64,000 bases of DNA from Nyssa sinensis (lineage: Eukaryota > Streptophyta > Magnoliopsida > Cornales > Nyssaceae): positions 15,150,515-15,214,514 of the forward strand of contig CM018038.1 in NCBI GenBank assembly GCA_008638375.1, given 5' to 3'. Every line of letters begins with the position of its first letter. Position 1 is the stretch's first letter. Positions 38,001 to 48,101 of the stretch are shown here, piece by piece. The position numbers and the translations under genes are program-made. A model generated the notes under the pieces. It was given only the letters and a program-made list of their open reading frames with translations. It did no database searches and had not been told where the DNA came from.

Positions 38001-39537
38001 GAATATGTTGTTGCCCTGTCCAACCTGCAGACTGATTTGCTGCAGCGTGTGAAGGACTTCTCTCAATCAAACAGTGCTTACAAGAAGGTGAGACAACAAG
38101 TCAGAGACGGACATGTTCGAAATTACTGGCTGGATGATGAGATCTTGTATGCTAAATGCGGTAGAATTTATGTTCCTAGTGGTAAGGGATTAAGGCGAGA
38201 ACTCTTGAGGGAAATGCATGATCCACAGTGGGTTGGACATCTTGGCATTGAAAGGATGCTAGCCCTACTGTCCCGTTCGTATTACTAGCCGAAGATGGAA
38301 GAAGACATAGAAGCATATGTCAAGACTTGTCTAGTCTGCCAACAAGACAAGTTGGAGAAGAAGAATGAGGCAGGGCTGCTGTAACCCTTGCCTATTCCTG
38401 AAAGACCATGGCAATCAATCTCTATGGATTTCATTTCAGGATTACCTAAAGTGGATGGATTCAGATCCATCTTTGTGATTGTTGACCGGTTCTCGAAGTA
38501 TAAAGTCTTCATCCCTGCACCACATGCATGCCTGCCAGATGTGGCTGCAGAACTGTTTTTCCAAAATGTGGTGAAGTACTTCGGGCTGCCAGAGGATATC
38601 ATTAGTGACCAAGACTCTAGGTTCACAGACAGGTTTTGGATTGTTCTATTTAGGCTGATGGGCTCAGAGTTGAAGTTCTCCACAGCAAATCATCCTCTGA
38701 CTGATGGTTAGACAGAAAGGATGAATGCACTACTGGAGGAGTACTTGCGGCACTATGTGACTGTAAGCCAAAAGAATTCGGTGCAACTTTTTAACACTGC
38801 CTAATTCTGTTACAACCTGCAGAAATCCTTCGCAACAGGACTTAGTCTCTTTGAGTTGGCCACTGGACAGCAACCCATCACTTCTCATGAGATGGCCAAA
38901 CAGAAGATTGGGGCCAATGTCCAGTTGCTTATTGTTTTGCTAGAGACAAGCAGGAGCTGCTGGATGAAGCGGTTGACAGCCTCAATAAGGCACAACGCCG
39001 GATGAAGAAGTATGCTGACAAACACGTAAGGGCACTTGAGTTCCAACTAGGAGATCAAGTTTTGCTGAAATTGACTCCCAAATCTGGAAGAAGATCAACA
39101 GTAAAACAATTCACCGGGGGTTGATCCCTAAATATGATGGACCCTTTGAAGTGATAAAGAAGGTGGGGAATGTGTCTTACCGGTTGAAACTTCCTAACAG
39201 ATTAAAGATTCACCGAACTTTCCATGTTAGTTTCTTGAAACCATTCCATCAAGATGTTTTTGATGCCTCAAGGAAGCAAGCAAGGAGGGCACCGCTAGTG
39301 ATAAGGAAACAGTTTGAGAAAGATGTTAAGAAAATTCTTTCTCACAGGACGCAAGGTCAGAGTAAGAAGAACCGGCGGACTGATTATCTAGTTCAGTGGA
39401 AATGCAGTAGTGAGGCTGATGCAAGTTGGGAAAAAGATGTGATTCTGTGGCAATTTGAGCGACAGATTCGAGACTATTGGAACAATCCGATGAGGGCGTC
39501 AGATTCCTCTGGTGGGGGTGGTTTGTTAACCCCTTGA
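38001..39537 (+). pseudogene. Chromovirus integrase and chromodomain, broken
   Basis: A zinc-binding HHCC region (HDPQWVGHLGIERMLALL at 38217-38270, CLVCQQDK at 38329-38352) is followed by the integrase core (SMDFISGLPKVDGF, FGLPEDIISDQDSRF). The C-terminal frame 39121-39537 has YDGPFEVIKKVGNVSYRLKL and a chromodomain-like segment (DYLVQWKCSSEADASWE). Stops occur at 38286, 38382, 38709 and 38802, with a frameshift near 38950. The chromodomain classes the element as a chromovirus. Confidence 0.85.
39505..39523 (+). other. Polypurine tract of the chromovirus
   Basis: The G-rich segment GGTGGGGGTGGTT lies immediately before the TG of the 3' LTR, the position of the plus-strand primer. Confidence 0.55.
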
Positions 39538-40675
39538 GGGCTTGACAAGGCCAAGGCATAGTGAGCCTCAACCAATACCAAGGCCAAAGTAGGGGTGGCC
39601 TGTCATGGGCACCTTTACTTGTGATTGGGTTGTCTTGATGGATACTTCAGACTTGGTGCAGCTTGCGTGCATACCTTGGGCAGCGAAGGCCAAGGCAATG
39701 CACTTCGACAACACTTGGCACGCACAAACAACTTTTGGCAAGATGTAAGCGCACAGGGAGAGCAGCTCAGCTCTGCAAGTAGTTGTGTCTACTCCTGTCA
39801 GCTAGGTGAATTGTCTTAAGACATATATAGGAGGGAATACCTCCCTGAGGCGCCCATGGGTGAGTAAGTCATGCGGCCAAAGACCTTGGCACCTTCGAGG
39901 TAAGGCATGTTGCTCTTGTAAGCTGGGTTTGACATGGTGGTCCGACTTCCATCACCAACGATGGCGGCATGTGGTGGCAACGTTTAACAACACAAGACCA
40001 AGCCATGAGTAGGCATGGTTTGGTAATGAGGACTGACAATGAAGCATTGGTGGGATCATGTGGTTCGTTGATTGAAGGCTGAGTGCTCATAGCCTTGTCC
40101 TTGAGTGAGGGCTTGGTGTGGCTTTAGTTGAGACAGAACAGGTGAAGACAGTTACTGGTCTGGCACAAGACAAGACTGTCTAAAGGCAAACAAGGGTAAC
40201 TACCATGCTGTGTTGGCTCATTGATCTTATGGCTAGCAATGTATGGAGTAGTGAGATGAACAGCTTGCTTATATGTGGTGCAAATCAGTGGCTTCAGACA
40301 GCCCTAGCAGTTGGGGGTGTCAATTGCAAGTAACGTGGTTGTCTGTAACAGAACCTTATCAGTTGGGATGTAACTGCAACACATATGCGTGTCACAGACA
40401 CACACATGGACGGTTGTATATTTTGTCTATATATACACTATGTAGTAGAAGGGTGTAGGCAAAAAAATAAGTGTGAGTGCTTCTTATCACGCAACCCTAA
40501 AGACTGTATTCCTATGATGTTGAGAAAAGAAGAGATTGAGAAGATTTTCCTATAAAGTGTCTTTTGTGTTGCTGTCTTTTTAAGTCTCTTGGGCGTGTGT
40601 GTGTTATTGACTGACTAAGACAGTGTCTTAGTGCCATCACAAGACAGAAAAATTCAGGTTCAAATTTAAACCCCA
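39524..40675 (+). repeat. 3' LTR of the chromovirus
   Basis: It starts TGTTAACCCCTTGAGGGC and ends AAACCCCA directly before the target duplication CTAAC. It is collinear with 30485-31638. Confidence 0.88.
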
Positions 40676-40926
40676 CTAACCCAGTAGGCTGGAGGCAAGT
40701 GATATGGCTGCAAATCAGCAAGCACAAACTTGGGGCTTACATTGTCAATCCCTGCCTATAGCGTGCAAATCATCATTTAATTGCAAAACGCTTCTCTTTA
40801 CATTTTGATTTAGGGAAAAAAAAAAACAGAAATGTAATTCATAAAACAGCCAAACAAGTGCTGTTTTTTAGGGTGAAAAAAACTGAAATTACAAAAAATC
40901 CAAAACGCAGTTGTAGTGGATCTTAA

Positions 40927-41574
40927 CTACGAACCCAAGCGGCCTAGTGCCTCGCGAGGCATGATGTACCTGGGCTCGACCTTAAGAGCATCTTCGTAGG
41001 CCTTCCTCGCTTCCTCCACCATTCCTTTCGTTTCGTAGCACTCGCCCAATAGATAAAATGCCTGGGGATTGTCATTCCTCAACTTCACCGAGTTCACCAG
41101 GTCCATAACCGCCGAGTCAACTTGCTCGCTTCGAGCCAGCGCCAGCTTCAACTCCGCCCTCTTAGACAACGCGTCCCCTCTCTCGCGATCAGACAGCGAC
41201 TTCGCGGCGAACGGGGAGAGAGCGACGTCGAGCGAGTCAAGAGCCGAGGTCTTGAACCCTTGCAGCTCGAGACTCAGTGCTTTGAGGATGTGAGCCGCGG
41301 CATCCTTCGGATCGATCGCGATGGCTCGGTCGGCTTCCTCGGCGGCGGACTTGGCTAGAGTAGTGGCTGCTGAGCTATCTTTGGCGGATCGCGCTTGCGC
41401 TAGAAGCTGAGCGCCACGGATGAAGTGGCGCTTGGCTCGAAAATCGGATCGGTTTATCAGGATCCGGCGGAGCTTGGAAAAGGCTTTTTGGGGAATACCG
41501 TACATGAGAAGAAACATGGAGACGGTGAAGAGAATTAGGCCAGCCTGCAGGAGAATGTCATCCTTCATCGACAT
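40927..41574 (-). CDS. Membrane-anchored tetratricopeptide-repeat protein (intronless)
   Basis: A single open frame codes 215 aa. Residues about 8-27 (LLQAGLILFTVSMFLLMYGI) form one hydrophobic segment that probably anchors the N-terminus in a membrane; a basic patch follows (KLRRILINRSDFRAKRH), so the bulk probably faces the cytosol or stroma. The remainder is alanine-rich and helical, with TPR-like units at about 70-100 (AIAIDPKDAAAHILKALSLE) and 160-208 (AFYLLGECYETKGMVEEARK then AYEDALKVEP). TPR units usually bind partner proteins; the partner is unknown. Codon use is GC-rich compared with the flanks. The start is the first ATG; a second Met at codon 3 is an alternative. It looks like a conserved plant TPR-like protein, but I cannot name it. 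It sits 251 bp from the chromovirus end, so its 3' UTR nearly abuts the transposon. Confidence 0.9.
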   Translation of the reverse strand: MSMKDDILLQAGLILFTVSMFLLMYGIPQKAFSKLRRILINRSDFRAKRHFIRGAQLLAQARSAKDSSAATTLAKSAAEEADRAIAIDPKDAAAHILKALSLELQGFKTSALDSLDVALSPFAAKSLSDRERGDALSKRAELKLALARSEQVDSAVMDLVNSVKLRNDNPQAFYLLGECYETKGMVEEARKAYEDALKVEPRYIMPREALGRLGS

Positions 41575-42250
41575 TCTACAAATTCAATTCGTTCTCTGTA
41601 ACTCGAAGTGATGCGATCGGGCTCTTTGAAGAGGAGAGATTCAGATTTCGACGGGGTTGCTTTGCTGCCGAGAAATTTTGAGGATTGAATGATAATAACA
41701 AAGACGGTAGTTGTGTTGAGTTGAGAGTCTGGAGACCGTCGGGTTTGTTTGACTAGCGATGTTATAGAAGAATAGATTCAACGCAGCCGCCCTGTTTTTA
41801 CCGATGAGAGAGAAATGGAACACAGTTCTCATGATGTGGCCGAGAATGATTGGTGAGCTCGTAGGATATATTTGTCTTTTAAAAAATGGGTCTAAGGGTA
41901 TTTTAGTAATAAGAACTTGCATTACATTAAGCCAAAAATAAGGGGAGAATTTTTTGCATTTTGTGTTTGTAATTCCTTCTTTGAAACATGTTGATCTTTG
42001 TTTAAGCAAAACTAAAAAAAGTTACAGTTGTATTGACATCATGAGGCTCATGAACAGCTCTATAGATACAGTTGTATTGACACAATGAGGAGTAAATTTT
42101 CCGTTAGCCACGTGTACAAAAATATACTGCTAACGTATACACTTCACACATTTCCCCACCGATCTTACCATTGAAAATTATAGTTCGAAAATATCTAATA
42201 TTTTTTTCCTATTTTGGTTGGTATTAGAAACTAAAATATGCTCTTAAGAT
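41575..42250 (-). promoter_or_regulatory. Upstream region of the TPR gene
   Basis: The 5' leader and promoter of the minus-strand TPR gene must lie here. The first 250 bases are of balanced composition and the rest is AT-rich. I cannot fix a TATA box or start site. Confidence 0.3.
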
Positions 42251-42279
42251 AAGATCTTTCTTATGGTTGGTTTTAAGAG

Positions 42280-43145
42280 GTAGATTTGGTAGAATTCCTT
42301 TTAAAAGAGTTGCTAAATAAGAGAAGTGTTAATGCTAATATCTATTATGATCTATGTCTTAATGAAATTGAAAATCAAAATCATATTTTTTTACGATGTA
42401 AAGGTGCAAGATATGTTTGGAGTCTAGTTGCAGGGACATGTAAAAAGTCTAATAGGAACAATATTAATGTTATTGTTATTGAATGGCTAAAACAAATACA
42501 AATAAAATGTAAACACAATGTCGTGGACAATTGTGGTGTCAACGTAATGATAGAATCTTTTAAAAGGATAATTTTAATCTTTTTAAAATTATTGAGAAAA
42601 CTACTAATATGTTTAGAGATTATTATTATTATGAGATAAATGATTGGTGTAATCAGAATACTTCAGTTAATATACTGAGACAATTATGAGATTTATTAGG
42701 TTGATTCCTCTTATTGAGAAGAAGAAATTGAACTTCGATGGGTCTAGAAAGGGAAATAGTCATTTGGGTGGAGTTAGAGCAATCATTAGGTGTGATGGAA
42801 GGATATCTATTGCGCTTTACTTATGACAATTATTCAATTTCTCGAATAGAAACTTTGCTTCTTAGGGAAGGGTTATTAAGAATTGATATCGGATAGATAA
42901 TATTTTTAAGGATTATGTTAAATATCATTAGGGATTTAAAAGTCACATTTAAGGATATCTATCGTGAGGCAAATTGAACAATTGATTAGTTGATGAACAA
43001 AGTTCGTGTATGTAGAAACAAAACTGTTTGGTTCGATAGATTTCTTGAAGAGTTATGTGCTATTTTTTAGATAAAATTCGAGATAGAACTCAAGAGAGAT
43101 TGGTTTAATATCCAACAACAACAACAAAAAAAAAAAAAAAAAACC
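42280..43145 (+). mobile_element. LINE 3' fragment: zf-RVT, RNase H remnant and poly(A)
   Basis: Frame 42286-42639 includes CLNEIENQNHIFLRCKGARY, a zinc-binding region of plant L1 LINEs. After stops, KKKLNFDGSRKGNSHLGGVR (about 42719-42780) is the RNase H start. An A-rich tail ends the copy (43119-43143). Frames are broken after 42639. It is the same family as 28612-29135. Confidence 0.75.
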
Positions 43146-44192
43146 TTATGCATCCCAAATAACATTACATAAAATTATTGATATTGTATTAAAAACATTA
43201 TTTAATAATATAGCAATGATTCATTACATGTCATTTAAGATACAAAATTGGGTATAAAATTTTAAACACGACATTACTCTAATAACAATATTTCATTTTA
43301 TATTCACTACGACAACGTCATTTTAGATGTAAAATTGGATATAAAGAATTAGAACACAACAATTTTATTTTATTTTATTTTTTTGGAAAGAAGAACACAT
43401 AATATTACTGTAATAAATTTTTTCTTCTTCTCTCTTTTGTCTGAATCTTATCTATCCAGACAAAAAGGCATACTACCACCTTCCCTTCTTATTCAAACAA
43501 AAGGAATTGTTATTATATTCTTTGTTTTTCATCTCTCCTGAGCAATGCTATCATTTCCTTGATTATCTAAGCAATTGTTATTACTACTCTCTTTTTTCTC
43601 TCTCCTGAATAGTATTATCATTTCCTTTTCCTTTTTCCTTTCCTCCCCCTTGATTATCTAAGCAGAGTGTAACAATACAAGAAAAGAAGTGGCATCGGGC
43701 ACTTCCAGTTCAAAACACAACAGCAGCTATTCAATTGTTTTATGCATGAAATAGCCAATAAAACTGGCATTACTAGCAGATTTTCTTACACTTGAGATAA
43801 ATATCTAAAAAGTTAGAAACTTAAAATTCCATTATTACAGCGTTGAAAGACAACACGAACATGTAGAATTTCTCAGTGGATTATATAATCCAGGTGAAGC
43901 AACAGTTGCAAATTAAATACACTAAAATTCTGAATTAGCAAATATTTCACACTGAGAAATAAGCTTATGGATGGCTCCAATATATGAAACCATTATAGCT
44001 ACAGATACAAATTTCACCTCATTTTCAATTACAGGCTTCAACTTAAGGGGTGTAGTTGCCTTTCAAATGGGTTAGATAAGCAACACATTTGTAAAGGTGT
44101 TGCCTAGAACCAGATCAAAGTTCTGTCAGTGTAAGTAATTCGATTACTAGCCTCAGTAACTATGGTTAATTTAATCTCCAAAGTCAGACCTT
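43146..44192. other. 3' flank and probable 3' UTR of the CTR1-like gene
   Basis: The 3' UTR of the minus-strand kinase gene lies in the upper part, roughly 43900-44192. Below it are AT-rich sequence and an imperfect direct repeat around 43225 and 43315 (TCATTTAAGATACAAAATTG and TCATTTTAGATGTAAAATTG). No gene. Confidence 0.5.
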
Positions 44193-47100
44193 TCATGTAC
44201 CTTCCATTTTTACCAACTGCTGCGGAGACTTCAGTAACTTCTTTAGTGTCTCAACTATACTAGAAAAAGTGGGGCGCTGAGCAGGGTCACTGTCAATGAA
44301 AATAAGAGATCATAAGAGAATGGAACTTGACCAAGAAATGAGAGTAAATAAATATGATTTGTGAATACATCCAACATTGCAACAACATAACCCAAGGGTA
44401 GGATCCTTCAGGATAAGGAACCAAAAATATTTGAATAGAAAAACAGTCTGTGTTTATACACTACCAAAAAAAACTGATTGATCGAGCTTGATGTAAAATT
44501 TTAATGGCATCATTCGTGACTTCTTAAGAAACTAAAGGATCCAATAAATCTGTGAAGAAGGCAGAAGCTGTGTTCAATCCCAGAAACTGCTTATTCCTAC
44601 TAATAATGTTGTCCCTTAAGAAGCACGAATATGAACGCGAGACATGGACACGACACAGACACACACGTTATTTCTCAAAAAAATAGGACATTAACACGTC
44701 AGGGATACGTTGAATATATATAAATTTTTTATATGAACATATAATAAAAATCCAACGTTATTTTAATTAAAATTAGCATAAAAACACACAACTCACAAAA
44801 TATTATTAAGATATTAAAATAATAAAGTCATTAAATAAGACTTAAAGAACTTCTTTATTTAATCATTAACATTCATGCATCAATTTCTAAAATAAATTTA
44901 CTAACTATTACATAGAATATATATATATATATGTTGTATATATATAACCAAAAAAACGAACTAAAGAGAATAGGAGAAGAGGAGAAAAAGAGAAAAAAAA
45001 ATCCCCCAAAAGAAAAAAGAAAAAAAAAGAAACATGTCCACAAAGTGTCTAGAATGTGTCTTGAAATTCTGAATTTTTTTTTTTAAAAAAAAAAACTCTT
45101 TTTCCTCTTGTCCGACATGTGTCCGAGAGTGTCAGTATTCGACACAAGTCCATCAGTCAAAATAGAGTATTCGTGCTTCATAAATTGTCCCTACTACCAA
45201 TGCTCAACTTTCACAGAGTCTCACATGCAGTTGAAAAGGCAGGTGGATAGCATGAATCATAAATTCATATGTAGTCTTTGCCTTGTCAACCAAATATCCC
45301 ATATCTTGTGTCTCAGTAAATTTACGTTTCCAATCAAGGGGGAAAAACCTTATCCTTTAACCACAAGGATGTACATGGTTCAATCTTCTGCATGTTGACC
45401 GTGATAAACTGGGAAAATTTAAGCTCTTGGAAAATGACCAAGAAGTGTGCAAAATAAAAATGTGGCCAATATTGTTTCAGCTGAATGCGTTTAGATGAAA
45501 TTTATATCCAAAAGACAGGTCAAAATAAATGTTCAATACCCTGCGAAACTGAGATGATGGACCCTTGTGACTTAAGGTGCCCTTAGAAATGGGACACTTC
45601 TCATTTGCGACTAAAGTGTGTGCTTGGAAATGGGCTGTCTTTTTTCCATTTTACAATTATAAATATAGAAAGAAAATTTATAAGAGGAATTGTCCAAATA
45701 CAAAGATAAAGATGAAGGAAGATGATTTAACAACTGGAAAGAAGTCCTTCCAAGATGGCCATTCCAGACTCACCCTCAATATACTAAATTTTTTTTCTTA
45801 ATTATCATTATTGATAGAGCAGCTTAGTTTTCCAGACACTTATCTGTTTTCACATTGCTTTGTAGAGTCTGGAGTATATTATTGATTATGTCCTGTATTC
45901 CACTTCGACTTGCACCTGACCCACTGTGAAAACCTCTAAAGGTTTAGTTAGGAAATTTTTTGTGACTTGATCCATAGAAAACAGGATTAGGTTTTTAAGG
46001 GTTGAGTTATTTATTGTGTTTTTCATTTTCGAGAAGATTATGTTTTTTGTTTTCTGACAAAGAGGTCTGTGAACTTTTTATGATCTTCATCTTTGACAGA
46101 ATTTTTCTTCTTCTGCTTCACCTGTGAATGTAGGCTTTTAAGCCAACCCAAGAGTGTAAAGGGGGACAGGCCACCCATGGGCCAGCCCAATCCAGGGACA
46201 ATCCATTAGCGGGCCATGTCTGGGCCTCCTCCCAGCCCACAGGCCAGACCATCAAGGCCCAGGTATGGCCCAGATAGACCTGCACAGCTAAAACTGGAAA
46301 AAAAAAATGAGGCTAGTCCAGGCATGGCCGCATTGCCCAGGCCCATTGGGGCGGCGCCAACCGGCCTAGGTTTTTTGGTAGAAGGCACAGCATGTCCCCT
46401 AACATGCCTGTTGGCACTAATGGGCCAGCCTTTAATGAGCCAGGCGGGACCCGCTTGACACCTCTAATCGAACTACTTTAATCTTGGTGTCTCATTTTCA
46501 GTTTATTTTCTTACTTTGAATTGTTTGTGCATAACATCTATTTATTTTCAAGGATAGTTTTATAAGTAGTAAGCATGCTTAAGATTAACGAATTAGTTCC
46601 AACTGCAGCAGAAGATTCTTACTCAGCCCAGCATGATTCCATGAGGGAAGCCAACATTGGGGAGGTATTCGGTGGGATAGCAAGCCTTCGATTTTGGAAA
46701 GCAACAGCCCCAACCACCTGAAAGTTTGCAGTGTCATGTCCACCAAGAAAATTCAAATGCAGCAATTTTAAGGTGCACCATATGTATTGACGTATTTATG
46801 ATTCTATCAACAATGAAGATGACAAGAAGTAGCAACAGGATGAATAATAAAGATCCGAAATGCTAATTAGAATATACCTGAGCCGGGCTAAGTCCACTCC
46901 AAGGTTGTTGCATGGTCACAAGCTCCCATAATATTACTCCAAAACTGTAAACATCAGACTTCTCGTTTGAGGGTTCTCCACGAAGGAATTCCGGGGCCAT
47001 CCACTGAGGCTGAAATGAGAAGCAAGAGAGTCATTGGGAAGAAATTTTGAACCTGGGAGATATTGATCAGATATTTCTATCAGGGATGGAGGAGCCCATT

Positions 47101-48056
47101 ACCGATGATGGAAACATGGATGACACTAGAATAAGATATAGAATTAAGAACATGTGTGCACATGCACAAACACCAAAAAAAAATTGAGTTACATGCTGAT
47201 TGATGCATTGCGAAGAAATTTTTCTTTGATAGGTATGAAGAAATTTTCCAACATACAAGATATTAATTGAAACACATATAAGTAACAAAACCAGAGCAAG
47301 ACATAGGAATAAGCAAGCACGCAGACACAAAGGAAATTTTTTTTGAATCAAATTGTTACTTGTAAGCATGGTAATTAAGCCAAATCAGTGATGTAATCAT
47401 TCCTAATGGAGAAAAAAGGCTTCTTAATTTAGAAAGCAGGTAATCGATTATTTAGGAACAATCAGCTAATATGATGGGAAAAAAAGGCAGAAAAAACTGG
47501 CAGCAACATCCTTGAAATCCAGCCACTACCATCAGGTCAATGGAACTGGTAAGTGAAGCGACTAGTTTACCACAATGAGTGAGACAATTTAAAATTTGCA
47601 ACAATAGTGAACTGTGTTAAGAACAAGCCAAGCATAAACAGATTAGTGGAAATAGCTTGCTTGTATAAATTTTTTTTCTCACCATGTATAATTTTATAAA
47701 ATATTTTGTTGCACACAAGTCTAATTCCAATGCCCCTATTCCCATAAAGTTGCTAGCTGGGTTCATTGGTTATACAGTACTTAACATTAAAGTAAGACTG
47801 CCTAACATCCACCCCTCTGAGTGCAACGTGCCTTGTGCACTGGTACGGCCAGTACTTGAAAGTATCAGAGGCAGTAGAAATTTTCTCAATGAATCAGGGC
47901 AAACCCTCAGACACAAAATTTGCGATAGAAGACATTGAAATACTTAATACAGGAAGAAAAAATGAAACTTCTTGCCAATAAGTTTAATTTATATAACTAT
48001 GTTCAGAATATATGATAGTATGTGTGTATATGCATGCATGCATGCATGTGTCCGTA

Positions 48057-48101
<45 letters not shown>

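Larger units (their letters stand above)
30485..40675 (+). mobile_element. Complete but decayed Ty3/gypsy chromovirus with a nested solo LTR
   Basis: The element is bounded by a perfect 5-bp target duplication CTAAC (30480-30484 and 40676-40680). It has two LTRs of about 1.15 kb. Order inside: gag, zinc knuckle, protease, reverse transcriptase, RNase H, integrase and a C-terminal chromodomain, which makes it a chromovirus. Without the 3311-bp nested LTR (32453-35763) it would be about 6.9 kb. The coding region has many stops and frameshifts and lost catalytic residues, so it cannot move by itself. The LTRs differ at roughly one base in ten by eye over the first 250 bases, so the insertion is old. 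Confidence 0.9.

Noticed and set aside
37623..38066. Minus-strand open frame of 147 codons
   Set aside because: Antisense to the reverse transcriptase/RNase H region.
38285..38683. Minus-strand open frame of 132 codons
   Set aside because: Antisense to the integrase core.
46216..46458. Pro/Ala-rich open frames on both strands
   Set aside because: Compositional artefact of a GGCCC-rich repeat within an intron.
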